From positions 186,001-250,000 of the forward strand of contig NZ_JAGXJW010000002.1 of the NCBI RefSeq assembly GCF_019091135.1: a DNA stretch of 64,000 nt. Direction: 5' to 3'. Each line of letters starts with the position of its first letter. The stretch's first letter is position 1. This document shows, piece after piece, positions 44,301 through 52,842 of the stretch. A program made the translations under genes and the position numbers. Origin of the DNA: Cohnella sp. GbtcB17 (GTDB taxonomy: Bacteria > Bacillota > Bacilli > Paenibacillales > Paenibacillaceae). The notes beneath the pieces are model-generated. The model ran no database searches, was not told the DNA's origin, and saw nothing but the letters and a program-made list of their open reading frames with translations.

Positions 44301-45282
44301 AATTCCGGCCAGCCAGCTCGTTCCGGATGCATTAACGGCAGGCCTCGATTCCGCGGCGGCGCTGCAGGATATCGAGCTGCAGATCGAGATCGCGGCGAGC
44401 GCTTCAGACAAGCGGCAACTGGCCGAAACTGCGGCCAATGCCGGCGGCTTCGCCGTAGTCGGATCGCCCGTCGATTTTACGGTGAATCGGATTTATAAAG
44501 GCCAGTCCGCCGAGATCGCGCCATTTTCCGTCTACGTAGAACGAACGATCGAGCTTCCGGACGGTACCGATCCGCAAAAAGTTACGACCGCCATCGTCGT
44601 GGAGCCGGACGGCACGACTCGCCATGTACCGACGCAGGTCGTCGTCATGGACGGCAAGTATTACGCCAAAATCAACAGCTTGACGAACAGCACCTACGCG
44701 CTTGTGTACCATCCGTTAACGTTCGCGGACGTGGAGCGTCACTGGGCGAAGGAGGCCGTCAACGATCTTGGCGCCAGAATGGTCGTCAGCGGCTATCCGG
44801 ACGGCCGATTCAATCCGGATGCTTCCGTGACACGCGCGGAATTTGCCGAGATCGTCGTTCGCGGACTGGGGTTGAAGCCGTCGGAACAGGCAGCTGCGTT
44901 CCCAGACGTCCGGGCAACGGACTGGTCCGGCCAAGCCATTCAGACCGCATACGCATACGGCCTGATCGACGGGTACGAAGACGGTACCTTCCATCCGACG
45001 GACAGCATTACGCGCGAGCAAGCCGTAGCGATCTTGGCAAGGGCTATGCAGGTGACCGGCTTGCAGAAGGCACAATCGTCCGAAGCGGCAGCGCCTCAAC
45101 TGACCTCTTTCACGGATGCCGCTCTCATCTCGCCATGGGCCAGGAACAGTATCGCCGCAGCGCTGCAAACGGGGATTATGACCGGCAGAAGCAGCGCTCA
45201 GCTGGCACCGGGCGCCGATATCACCAGAGCCGAAGCGGCTGCGCTTGTCGCAAGACTGCTGCACAAATCCGGCCTCATCTAA
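41308..45282 (+). CDS. SLH-anchored NHL/repeat surface protein
   Basis: A 1,324-residue exported protein. Residues 1-31 are a signal peptide. Residues 40-360 hold NHL-type repeats (NIYIADTENHRIRKV and similar), forming a propeller. Residues 355-895 contain five repeats of about 106 residues (DDAGLTSVAGQTDSSPAGGDG, then TAVTWSVNVPN, ending KYYAVT). Residues 900-1140 are a linker domain. Three SLH domains follow (1145-1324: FADVERHWA, FPDVRATDW, FTDAALISPW), which bind pyruvylated wall polymer. GAAGGGAGTATCAGG precedes the ATG. The repeat domain recurs in the giant gene at 1-7853. Confidence 0.93.
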   Translation: MRTRRLYAKIWMLLGILLLVIQGGLPAAVQAATITYGATTVAGTTGSSGFSGDEGAATAAKLNTPNAVAVDGSGNIYIADTENHRIRKVGTDGKISTVAGTGTQGYNGDNRAATAANLDTPTAVAVDGSGNLYIADSFNNRIRKVDTAGKISTFAGTGSAGSGTDGTAATAFSLSYPCGLALDDSDNLYIADTSNHRVLKVNAAGIVSTVAGTGSYGFSGDGGAATAAKMDSPVALAVGPGNVLYIVDNGIQNVRKVGADGKISTFVGGNGDTSEGAPASSSPLFLPSGISTDSSGNVYVSNTLMNQVRKVDIISGKIYTIQSTALNNPHGLAVDNSGSVFVADTYNHQIRKLTILSDDAGLTSLAGLNDGSPAGGDGTSAGAAITWSVNVPNSKNAVGRADIVAAAGATSKFYSDSGFASEVTGSATLPLAAGAATTAYVKVTASDGVTVKYYAVTVNRGPALSGDAGLTTIAGQADSSPAGGDGSAAGAAVVWTVSVPNSKAAVGLTDIAPATGATSKLYADSGFTMEITGSATISLTAGAATTVYVKVTAQDGVTSKYYAVTFHRAAALNTDAGLTSVAGLTDSAPAGGEGASADTAVTWSVNVPNGKADLGLSDIVTAADATYKLYSDSSFATEVTGSSTIALTAGAATTVYVKVTAQDSVTAKYYAVTVHRDAALSDDAGLTSVAGRTDSAPAGGDGASAGTAVTWSVNVPNGKADVGRSDIVTVTGATYKLYSDSSFGTEVTGSSMIMLTAGATTTVYVKVTAQDSVTAKYYAVTIHRDAALSDDAGLTSVAGQTDSSPAGGDGTSAGTAVTWSVNVPNGKSAIGTADIATVTGATYSLYSDSDFATAIADSSTIALTAGTSTTVYIKVTAQDDVTVKYYAVTIRRAADEPTVQQPPASSQNNDVVVYVNGKAETTGTSTTAVVNGRTVTTISLDPQKIAAKLAAEGKGAIITVVTGGSSDISIARLNGESLQAINEYGATLELKTAHASYKIPASQLVPDALTAGLDSAAALQDIELQIEIAASASDKRQLAETAANAGGFAVVGSPVDFTVNRIYKGQSAEIAPFSVYVERTIELPDGTDPQKVTTAIVVEPDGTTRHVPTQVVVMDGKYYAKINSLTNSTYALVYHPLTFADVERHWAKEAVNDLGARMVVSGYPDGRFNPDASVTRAEFAEIVVRGLGLKPSEQAAAFPDVRATDWSGQAIQTAYAYGLIDGYEDGTFHPTDSITREQAVAILARAMQVTGLQKAQSSEAAAPQLTSFTDAALISPWARNSIAAALQTGIMTGRSSAQLAPGADITRAEAAALVARLLHKSGLI
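42379..43990 (+). repeat. Five coding repeats of about 320 bp
   Basis: Units begin near 42379, 42705, 43023, 43341 and 43669. Units 3-5 are highly similar at the DNA level. They encode the repeated cadherin-like domain of the SLH protein. Confidence 0.85.
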
Positions 45283-45307
45283 TATAAGTTAACGACAAGA
45301 AGGCAAT

Positions 45308-45343
45308 ATCCCTCAATCGGCCCGTACCGTTTGAGGGATTTTT
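45308..45343 (+). terminator. Terminator of the SLH gene
   Basis: ATCCCTCAA (45308-45316) pairs with TTGAGGGAT (45331-45339), followed by TTTTG. Confidence 0.8.
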
Positions 45344-45456
45344 GCTTTGGGCAGCGAAGACGCAAATTAAAGACAGCTGGGCAAAAGTGGCACCCCTTCT
45401 CGTGGGTATCATTGGTATACTTGATGAGACACCAAGAAGAAGGGATCTGAGACGTT

Positions 45457-47034
45457 TTGAGTAAGGTTTTATCGGGATTGTTGTTAGCTTCCGCCATGTT
45501 CCTTGGCTTGCCTGGACAGGCATGGATGGAGGAAGCTCCGCCCCAGGATGAACAGCTGCAGCAGGCTTCGGAGGTTCACTTTCAGGATCAGAAGCTCGAG
45601 TCTACGATCAAGTGGCAGTTACATAAGAGCGACGATGAAGCCGTCACGAAGGAAGACATGGCGTCATTTACCGAACTCAGCCTAATCGGCGTAAATCATG
45701 TAGAGGGCTTGCAATATGCGACGAATCTGAGGCAGCTTAATGTATCCAGGAGCGAGCTTCAGGATATCGGCGTGCTCCGCTCGTTAACCAAGCTGACGAA
45801 GCTGGAGCTCGGGAGCAATCAGATCTCGGATCTGAGTCCGCTTAGGTCGCTGACCAACCTGGAGACGCTTAATATGAACAGCAATAAGATTACGGATCTC
45901 GGGCCGCTGGGAACCTTAACTAAGCTCAAGGAGCTGAACCTCTTTGGCAATCCGATTACGGATTTAAGCCCGCTTGAGCCGCTGATCAACCTGGAGAAGC
46001 TTTATTTGTCCGGTAATATCAAGAACATCAGGCCGCTCGCTTCCTTGACCAAGCTTAAGGAGCTGAATCTCCAATCCACCCAGTTCACAGATCTGAGTCA
46101 GTTAAGGTCGCTCGTCAACCTAGAGAAGCTTGACCTGAACAACAATGGAATCGCGGATATTGGACCGCTCAGCGCATTGACCAAACTGACGAGTTTGAAC
46201 CTCTCGAGCAATCAGATCGCGGATCTCGGTCCGCTGAAGTCGCTGACCAAGCTGCAGTCTCTTTACATCACAAATAATCGGATCTCGGATCTCCAGGCGC
46301 TAGCCGGGTTAACCCAACTGAGCTCGCTCTATGCGGGAGACAATGAGATCAAGGACCTTGCTCCGCTAAAGAAGATGACGAAGCTGGTCGTCCTCAATCT
46401 CGCGAGCAATTTGGTTTACGATCTCAGGCCTTTGCAATCTCTGAAAAATATCTCTTACCTGGACGTATCCTACAACCGCATATGGAACCTGGAGCCGATT
46501 CGTGGCCATTCGTTTGCTCATTATTACGACACGGGCGCGCTTATCTACGGGCTGAATTACGCAGGCAATTATTTGGATCTGAGGCGCACTTCCACGTCGT
46601 ACAAGATTCTCGAAGCGCTTGATCAGAGGGACAGTCCGGCAAGCACCACGCCCATCAACAAAGTCGAACGCTTAGTCATCGGCAGCACGACCGCCTACAT
46701 CTGGGAGAGTGCTTTTCAGCTTACCCATGCTCCGTTTATCGTATCGGACCGCACGTATGTCCCCATTCGGTTTGTATCGAAGTGGTTGGGGGCGGACGTA
46801 GGCTGGGACCAGCGCACAAAAGAAGTGACGATTCGCAAAGGCGGTCAAACGATCCGTTGGATCGTAAACGAGAAAAAGGCCGACGTGAACGGACAGACGG
46901 TGCCTTATGATGTGCCGATGCTGCTGAAGAACAACAGCGCGTTTGTCCCGGTACGCTTCGTGTCCGAACGGCTGGACGCCTCCGTGGAATACATGACCAA
47001 TCCGAAGACCGTGCTTATATTTGAGAAAAAGTGA
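45457..47034 (+). CDS. Leucine-rich-repeat protein with stalk domain
   Basis: A 525-residue exported protein. After a signal peptide, residues 75-380 contain about 13 internalin-like LRR units (LTKLTKLELGSNQISDLSPL and similar). Residues 395-525 are a stalk (copper-amine-oxidase-N-like) domain, with YVPIRFVSKWLGADVGWDQ and SAFVPVRFVSERLDA. A TTG at 45457 is used, with AGAAGAAGGGATCTGAGACG upstream. There is no cell-wall anchor, so it is probably secreted or held by the stalk domain. It follows the SLH gene but has its own terminator, so both may act in surface interactions. Confidence 0.9.
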   Translation: MSKVLSGLLLASAMFLGLPGQAWMEEAPPQDEQLQQASEVHFQDQKLESTIKWQLHKSDDEAVTKEDMASFTELSLIGVNHVEGLQYATNLRQLNVSRSELQDIGVLRSLTKLTKLELGSNQISDLSPLRSLTNLETLNMNSNKITDLGPLGTLTKLKELNLFGNPITDLSPLEPLINLEKLYLSGNIKNIRPLASLTKLKELNLQSTQFTDLSQLRSLVNLEKLDLNNNGIADIGPLSALTKLTSLNLSSNQIADLGPLKSLTKLQSLYITNNRISDLQALAGLTQLSSLYAGDNEIKDLAPLKKMTKLVVLNLASNLVYDLRPLQSLKNISYLDVSYNRIWNLEPIRGHSFAHYYDTGALIYGLNYAGNYLDLRRTSTSYKILEALDQRDSPASTTPINKVERLVIGSTTAYIWESAFQLTHAPFIVSDRTYVPIRFVSKWLGADVGWDQRTKEVTIRKGGQTIRWIVNEKKADVNGQTVPYDVPMLLKNNSAFVPVRFVSERLDASVEYMTNPKTVLIFEKK

Positions 47035-47062
47035 ATTTGAATAGCATCGATGTGGTTGACTG

Positions 47063-47090
47063 ATCCCGCTTAAATAGCGGGATTTTTTTA
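47063..47090 (+). terminator. Terminator of the LRR gene
   Basis: ATCCCGCT (47063-47070) pairs with AGCGGGAT (47075-47082), followed by seven T. Confidence 0.85.
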
Positions 47091-47216
47091 TTCTAAGTTA
47101 GTGGTATTAAATCGCCTTACTTTACAGGCCAAGGTACCATATAAAGTTAGTACTAAACAATCATTGCGCAGGAATTTATGATGAGGGTAATTCAGAGCGA
47201 CGGGGAGACTGTTAGT

Positions 47217-47609
47217 ATGAAAAATAATAGATCCAAATTAAAAGTCGGTATCCTCACCGTGCTTCTGTCCATAGTTATGCCAGTATTAATCCAATTCATA
47301 TTCAGAATTATTTTTGCGGATTATTACACGCACGGCGGATTCCTGCCCGGGTTGGGGCATTACTTCGTAACTGCGCTGATGATTATCGTTAACCTGATCG
47401 CTGCACCGATAATTATATTATCAATCTACACAAAGCTTGAACAAGAGAATATCGCAGAAGCACTATTAAAGAGAATCACAATCGTTTTTGTTGCCAGCGT
47501 GATCGTACAAATTGGGCTCAGCATTTGGATTGAAAATCCGTTCTCTCCATCGGATACGGATCTTTGGTTACAAAGAAACCCTTCATCTATTCAGATAGAC
47601 TTCCGATAA
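47217..47609 (+). CDS. Small integral membrane protein
   Basis: A 130-residue protein with three predicted membrane helices (about 10-32, 45-72 and 85-107) and short loops. The C-terminal ~20 residues are polar. CGGGGAGACTGTTAGT precedes ATG 47217. It lies 31 bp before the DUF4303 gene on the same strand and may be an operon partner. No family was recognised. Confidence 0.65.
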   Translation: MKNNRSKLKVGILTVLLSIVMPVLIQFIFRIIFADYYTHGGFLPGLGHYFVTALMIIVNLIAAPIIILSIYTKLEQENIAEALLKRITIVFVASVIVQIGLSIWIENPFSPSDTDLWLQRNPSSIQIDFR

Positions 47610-47640
47610 AGGAAATATCTGGGTAGTGAGGAGTAGAGGT

Positions 47641-48627
47641 ATGCCGAAATCAAACGACTTTGCAAAATTAAAAAAATTGGTCATTCAGCACGGAGAAAAT
47701 ACGATAAAGGCCTTTGCAAAAACGCCGCAGAATAAAGGCGTTTACGTTTTCGTGATCGATTCTCATGCACTTTATGGCGATGTTAATTTTAGGTGGAACA
47801 CGCTAGACGGATTTGCATATACGCGTACGTTTGACAGTTATAAAGATTACACGGACGACAGACTTTATGGACATATTGGACTTAAATACTGCGTCGGTGA
47901 TTTTCGATTTGAGGACGAGCGTAATGAAAAGCTTGGAAAATGGACTATGAATTACGCCGATGCATTAGATGAGCTATGCGACGAAGAGGAGGAAGAGGAT
48001 CAGGTCGATCAATACATGGACACATTCATCGCGGTCTTGATCGAAGCGATGAAAGAGCTGATGCCCGCCTTGAGTCAGCTTGACCTCACCGACAACTTTA
48101 TTGCTTACGTCGTAGACCACGATGCCGCCGACATGACTTACCTCCCTGAGACGGTTTCCCCATCGCAGCTGGACAAAGCGTTTCCTGAGCTAAAGGCATA
48201 TGAGACGTACAAAACCCGCCTGCAATCCTTACAACTCGATGAACAGGCGGCCTTCTGGTGCCAAACGCTTGCGGATTTTGAAGATGGTCAAGAAAGCGAA
48301 GCAGTGATACAGCTAAGGAGCCTCTCACGTTATTCGTTCGATGTGCAAGACGAACTCGTGAAACTGGGGGAGATTGCTGTACCATTCCTAGTTACATACT
48401 TAGAAAAGGAATTTGAAGAGCAGTTTGCACTACAAGACAATGGGCACTCAATGAAGGCATGGACGTTCCAAAGCCCTATCATTGACATAGCTAAAGCTGG
48501 GGAAAACGAGATAGGCCGTCTGCAGGCACTTTATTTGCGCCAAAAGCAGGAGCGCCCGGAAGCGCAAAATACGACAAATACTTGGCGTGTGCTTCATGCA
48601 CTAGATCCGTTGCGCTTTCCCGAATGA
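47641..48627 (+). CDS. DUF4303-type immunity-like protein
   Basis: A 328-residue protein. Residues 5-160 match the DUF4303 pattern: FAKLKKLVIQHGENTIKAFA, VYVFVIDSHALYGDVNFRWN and YTDDRLYGHIGLKYCV. DUF4303 proteins are found in polymorphic toxin immunity loci. The C-terminal half (about 175-328) is helical and unassigned. ATG 47641 follows AGTGAGGAGTAGAGGT. No toxin gene is adjacent, so it may be an orphan immunity gene. Confidence 0.75.
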   Translation: MPKSNDFAKLKKLVIQHGENTIKAFAKTPQNKGVYVFVIDSHALYGDVNFRWNTLDGFAYTRTFDSYKDYTDDRLYGHIGLKYCVGDFRFEDERNEKLGKWTMNYADALDELCDEEEEEDQVDQYMDTFIAVLIEAMKELMPALSQLDLTDNFIAYVVDHDAADMTYLPETVSPSQLDKAFPELKAYETYKTRLQSLQLDEQAAFWCQTLADFEDGQESEAVIQLRSLSRYSFDVQDELVKLGEIAVPFLVTYLEKEFEEQFALQDNGHSMKAWTFQSPIIDIAKAGENEIGRLQALYLRQKQERPEAQNTTNTWRVLHALDPLRFPE

Positions 48628-48677
48628 CTTGAATACAGTGAGAGATTATATAATCGAGAAACGTCAGCGAACGAAAA

Positions 48678-48707
48678 AACGACGCTGCTGTATATGGCGG
48701 CGTCGTT
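48678..48707 (+). terminator. Terminator of the DUF4303 gene
   Basis: AACGACGC (48678-48685) pairs with GCGTCGTT (48700-48707). No strong T run follows. Confidence 0.6.
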
Positions 48708-48712
48708 ATGCT

Positions 48713-48823
48713 CCTAATAATGCCATCGTGTCACCGGGTTCGACCGTTACCATAGACGTGCCAGCCAATACGATCCTAGCGGGCAGTCCTGCCAAGGTAA
48801 TCAAGCATATTGAAGAAGAATGA
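48713..48823 (+). pseudogene. Acetyltransferase C-terminal fragment
   Basis: The 36-codon frame encodes PNNAIVSPGSTVTIDVP, then ANTILAGSPAKVIKHIEEE, the end of a left-handed beta-helix acetyltransferase (maltose or serine acetyltransferase type). The rest of the gene is missing; the terminator of the previous gene lies directly upstream. It is a gene remnant with no own start. Confidence 0.75.
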
Positions 48824-48893
48824 CACCCGGCAATATAAACGGTCGTCTGACTGAGAGCAGCACCCGATTCAGCACAGAAGCTTCGATCTCAAC

Positions 48894-50390
48894 CTAACCC
48901 AGCTTCAACGTTTCTTCTCCATCCGCCCATTTCACGACAAGAGTCACGGGAATATTGGATTTCGCAGTGATGATCGGCTTCTCGTTTGGAGACGTTCTCT
49001 TCTCGCAGCGAAGATCCAGAATGCCGTCGTTGCCGTATGGATACCCGGATATGCCGTGCGCATCGAGAAGCCTCACATCCCATTCAAGGATCGCATGGGG
49101 CACATTCGGCTTCAGGCCGAAGACATATTCGAACAGCACGGCGATGGGCGTAAGCCCTGTCCACCCGACAAAGTCCGGCAAGGCAGGGTTGCCGGGGGCG
49201 ACGTTTTCCGGCGAATAGTTTTCCCATACGGTTCCTGTACGCTCATATACCATGAGGACATGATCCAGATGCTTGCTCGCAATCTGATGCGCCAAGGCAT
49301 CGTAGCCGGCTATATGAAGGCCTTTCAGAACCATGTAGTTCGTCGGCGCCCAAACGCCGCCTCTCCAGTAGCCGCCGTCCTCTTGATAATCGGGGTGATC
49401 GGCGGATAAAGTGGGTATCGGATGCGGACGGTTAAACTCGTTTTCATTGCGCAGATGGGAGATGAACTTTTCCTTTTGATTCTCCGGTACGATATCGGCG
49501 AGCAATGCCCAGTAGGCCCCGATGGACTTCACCTGGTTAAGCTCCCCGCTTTTCCATAGATCGTAATAAAACGCGCTATCGTCATCCCACAGCTTATGGT
49601 TCACGAGATCCGATAGTAAGGCGACCTCCTCCTCGAACGCCTGCATCTCCTGTCTTCTGCCAACGACGTCGCTCATCTGCAAGAGCAGTTTAGCGCTTAG
49701 AATCTGCTGAATGCAGGTATCCGCCCAGACCATATGTCCATGAGAAAATGACTCGTGGTACTTCTTATCCAATCGAGGCGTGTTATCCATACCGCAGCCC
49801 CATCCCGTCGACCAGTAGCTTCCGTCCGTCCATGTCCTGAACGCCTTGAGCCACAAGTGGTAACCGACCAATACGGGGAACACCTTTTCTAAACGCGCCT
49901 TGTCATTGTAATTCAAATAATATTCCCACTCGGTGAGCGGCATAATATTCGGCCCCGTGCTGCTTAAGTCAAAGCGGTGAAACTGGTCTCCCCCATCGTC
50001 TTCCCGAATCTCCCGGCATATAAAGCCGTCCTCGTGCTGCTTGGCGTACAGGTTGTCCAACGTCTTTTGAAATTCAAAGGCACGATTGCCATATCTCGCG
50101 AAGATTAAGATAAAACTGGAGTCCCACATAAACAGACAATCGTTAAAAGCGGTATCGATGTAATTGGAGATGAAGCCGTTGTCGGACGTCGGCTTTCTCA
50201 GGTTTTTAAAAGCCAGCTGCCATGCCTTCCAGTAGCAAGCGATAGCCCGATCATGGCCTTCCCAAAAGGGTGCCGGCAATAACTCCTTGGCATCCTCGAA
50301 AGTCGGCAGCGCCTTAGCTTCCGGTGTCGTCTTCAAAAACACGTTTTCCTTTACAAACCGATTATTCACGTACATATCCAAGTAACGCAT
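48894..50390 (-). CDS. GH63-like (alpha/alpha)6-barrel glycosidase
   Basis: A 498-residue protein with the (alpha/alpha)6-toroid pattern of GH63/mannosylglycerate-hydrolase-like enzymes. Conserved segments are FNDCLFMWDSSFILIFARYG, TGWGCGMDNTPR (acidic site residue) and the WRGGVWAPTNYMV and YERTGTVWENYSPEN blocks. It probably cleaves an alpha-linked sugar, but the substrate is not known. No signal peptide is seen, so it is cytoplasmic. It is divergent from an AraC regulator, so sugar-controlled expression is inferred. ATG 50390 has GGGAGATTGAAACG upstream. Confidence 0.85.
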   Translation of the reverse strand: MRYLDMYVNNRFVKENVFLKTTPEAKALPTFEDAKELLPAPFWEGHDRAIACYWKAWQLAFKNLRKPTSDNGFISNYIDTAFNDCLFMWDSSFILIFARYGNRAFEFQKTLDNLYAKQHEDGFICREIREDDGGDQFHRFDLSSTGPNIMPLTEWEYYLNYNDKARLEKVFPVLVGYHLWLKAFRTWTDGSYWSTGWGCGMDNTPRLDKKYHESFSHGHMVWADTCIQQILSAKLLLQMSDVVGRRQEMQAFEEEVALLSDLVNHKLWDDDSAFYYDLWKSGELNQVKSIGAYWALLADIVPENQKEKFISHLRNENEFNRPHPIPTLSADHPDYQEDGGYWRGGVWAPTNYMVLKGLHIAGYDALAHQIASKHLDHVLMVYERTGTVWENYSPENVAPGNPALPDFVGWTGLTPIAVLFEYVFGLKPNVPHAILEWDVRLLDAHGISGYPYGNDGILDLRCEKRTSPNEKPIITAKSNIPVTLVVKWADGEETLKLG

Positions 50391-50539
50391 ATCGTTTCAA
50401 TCTCCCTTAGGATTTAATCAATTGAGATCGCTTGAACCATGCGCTTGCGCCTCTTCAATGATATGATAATGTTATTTCCGGAAATTTTCTTGCGATATCA
50501 TGGAGATCTATAACACGATTCTGTTATTGGAGGAGCGGC

Positions 50540-51454
50540 ATGAAAGATCATAACGCACTCATCTTTGAAGGGCCGTCGGAAACGCCTGATTTCCCGGTGA
50601 GGATCTCCTTCAACGACTCCAGGAAGGTAGTGAACGGTTCTGACAGACTGGTGTACTGTCATTACCATGATGAATTTGAATTCAATTATGTGGTTGAGGG
50701 AACTGTCGTGATGGAGATCGGCACCCAACGCATTCCTGTTCATGCGGGAGATGCCGTCATCATCCATGCGAATGAGATTCATAGCGGTTATTGCGAGAAG
50801 GAGGCGCATGTCCGCATGTTCGGCATTATTTTTAAGCTGGACATGCTGCGCAGCCAGGAACCCGATGTCAGCCAAAGCAAGTATCTGGAGCCCTTCCTGG
50901 GCGGACATTATCGATTCCCTTCCTATATTCCGAACAAACCCGGCTGGCAGGCGAAGATCATCTCCGAGATGGCGCGCATCGTCGAGACGTACCAGCAGCA
51001 GCCCTTCGGATACGAATGGATGATCAAGTCTAGTTTCTACACGATTATGGCTGAGATCATTGCGAACCAAGCATTCGTAACGCAGAACGAACAGTCCGTC
51101 ATGACCAGCGAAAAGCTGGAACGGTTCAAAAAATCCATCTCGTACATCCAGGAGCATTATATGAGCCCTATAACGGTAGAGGATATTGCGGGGGCAGCGG
51201 GGATCGGCGTGGACCATTTCTATAAATTTTTCAAACAAATATCCGGGGAGACTCCGGTGACTTACGTGAACCGCCATCGGACGAGGATCGCCGCCAACCT
51301 GTTGAAGTACACCGATTTATCCGTGCTGGACGTTGCCGTTCAAAGCGGTTTCGATAATGTGAGTTATTTTATTAAAACGTACAAGAAGTACACCGGATTA
51401 ACGCCTAGCGCCTGGAGAAAAAGGAGCAGCGTGGAAGTGTCGGCGAAGGCGTGA
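50540..51454 (+). CDS. AraC-family regulator with cupin sensor
   Basis: A 304-residue AraC-type regulator. The N-terminal half is a cupin-like sugar-sensing domain (YCHYHDEFEFNYVVEGTVVMEIG, then AGDAVIIHANEIHS). The C-terminal 100 residues hold two HTHs (ITVEDIAGAAGIGVDHFYKFFKQISGET, then SVLDVAVQSGFDNVSYFIKTYKKYTGLTPSAWR). GGAGGAGCGGC precedes the ATG. It probably controls the divergent GH63-like gene from the 149-bp gap between them. Confidence 0.92.
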   Translation: MKDHNALIFEGPSETPDFPVRISFNDSRKVVNGSDRLVYCHYHDEFEFNYVVEGTVVMEIGTQRIPVHAGDAVIIHANEIHSGYCEKEAHVRMFGIIFKLDMLRSQEPDVSQSKYLEPFLGGHYRFPSYIPNKPGWQAKIISEMARIVETYQQQPFGYEWMIKSSFYTIMAEIIANQAFVTQNEQSVMTSEKLERFKKSISYIQEHYMSPITVEDIAGAAGIGVDHFYKFFKQISGETPVTYVNRHRTRIAANLLKYTDLSVLDVAVQSGFDNVSYFIKTYKKYTGLTPSAWRKRSSVEVSAKA

Positions 51455-51536
51455 GTAGAATCCGTTTTCTCCATCATTGCGAACGGCCGATTCGGTCACG
51501 AGCGTCGAATATGAACATCAAATAGGGAGTGTATTT

Positions 51537-51980
51537 TTGCGCATGAGAAATTTAACAATGCTGTCCGTTGTACTATTTATGTTTTTACTTCTTTCAGCAT
51601 GTACAAGCAAAGAAGCAGAACACAATCTAAATGATCAACCGGACGAAGTTGTCTACTATGGCAAAGGCGAAGAATGGCTTGCCACCTTCTCCATATTTAA
51701 AGTTAACCATTTACTGTTTGATTCCATATATATTCAAAATATTGGAGAAGACCGGGGAGCCAAAGGCCCCATTGAGTATAAGCTCGTCGGCGGGGATGGG
51801 TTCAAGTTTGAGAGTCAGTATCCTCAGGAGCTACAGGGCGTTAGAAGCTTTCACACGTCCTCTGAGTCGAATTCGGATATCGTATCTATTAAACCGACTG
51901 CGGATGGCGTTTTTGAACTGACGATCGAATTTAATGGAAAGACAGAAAACCTGAAGCTGAAAAAAATGACTGCACGATGA
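51537..51980 (+). CDS. Small lipoprotein
   Basis: A 147-residue lipoprotein with the lipobox LLLSAC. The mature part, of about 125 residues, is a beta-rich domain (YYGKGEEWLATFSIFKVN, and LTIEFNGKTENLKLKKM), like that of small Firmicute lipoproteins of unknown function. TTG 51537 is chosen because GGGAGTGTATTT precedes it; ATG 51543 is also possible. It is monocistronic. Confidence 0.75.
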   Translation: MRMRNLTMLSVVLFMFLLLSACTSKEAEHNLNDQPDEVVYYGKGEEWLATFSIFKVNHLLFDSIYIQNIGEDRGAKGPIEYKLVGGDGFKFESQYPQELQGVRSFHTSSESNSDIVSIKPTADGVFELTIEFNGKTENLKLKKMTAR

Positions 51981-52049
51981 TTTGGATTAACAAAATGCTA
52001 GAATAATAGTCTGGCTTGGCTTGTTCGGCGTTCGAGAGGAGATCTGCGT

Positions 52050-52775
52050 TTGGGTTCTTATCTTTTCGTACTTTTGGTCGGTCTGGTGGCTGGAGCAATC
52101 AGCGGAGTGATCGGCACGGGTTCTTCCATCATGCTGCTGCCTGTTCTCGTCTTTACGTTTGGTCCCAAACAAGCCGTGCCGATCATGGCGCTGGCGGCCA
52201 TTCTGGCGAACATCTCCAGAGCGATTGCCTGGCGGCGAGAGATCGACTGGAAAGCTTGGGCCGCTTATTCCGTCACGGGCGTGCCGGCCGCAGCCGTCGG
52301 TGCCCGCACGTTGTGGGTGCTTCCGGCTTCTTATGTCGATGTCGCGCTTGGGCTTTTTTTCCTGTTCATGATTCCTGCTCGGCGCTGGATTGGGGCTAAG
52401 AAGTGGACGATTCAGCTGTGGCAGTTGTCCGTCGCGGGAGGCATCATCGGCTTTTTGACCGGCGTCGTCCTCTCGACCGGCCCCCTCAGCGTTCCTGCTT
52501 TTACCGCTTACGGGCTGACAAAAGGAGCGTTCTTGTCAACGGAAGCTGCGAGTTCGCTCGCCCTGTACATTAGCAAGGCGGTAACGTTCCGCGAATTGGG
52601 GGCGCTGCCTCCGGAGGTAGTCTTGCAGGGTGCTATCGTGGGCGCTTCGTTGATGGCGGGAACTTTTCTGGCCAAGCGGCTCGTGCAGCGGATGAGCGAC
52701 GTTTCCTATCGAAATGTGCTCGATCTTCTCCTGCTCGTCTCCGGCATCTCCATGCTGTGGACGGCGGTTCGTTGA
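52050..52775 (+). CDS. TSUP-family (sulfite exporter TauE/SafE-like) membrane transporter
   Basis: A 241-residue membrane protein with about seven helices. The family repeats are visible: GLVAGAISGVIGTGSSIMLLPVLVFTFG at the N-terminus and GGIIGFLTGVVLSTGPLSVPAFTAYG in the second half. Members export sulfite or other small organic anions; the substrate is unknown. The start is a TTG at 52050 with GAGAGGAGATCTGCG upstream. No operon partner. Confidence 0.88.
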   Translation: MGSYLFVLLVGLVAGAISGVIGTGSSIMLLPVLVFTFGPKQAVPIMALAAILANISRAIAWRREIDWKAWAAYSVTGVPAAAVGARTLWVLPASYVDVALGLFFLFMIPARRWIGAKKWTIQLWQLSVAGGIIGFLTGVVLSTGPLSVPAFTAYGLTKGAFLSTEAASSLALYISKAVTFRELGALPPEVVLQGAIVGASLMAGTFLAKRLVQRMSDVSYRNVLDLLLLVSGISMLWTAVR

Positions 52776-52842
52776 CCTTGCCGCTGCGCGTGCCGCATAC
52801 GCCCCCCGCTCGCTGCAGCGGACGGATCGGCAGGTTGTCGAG

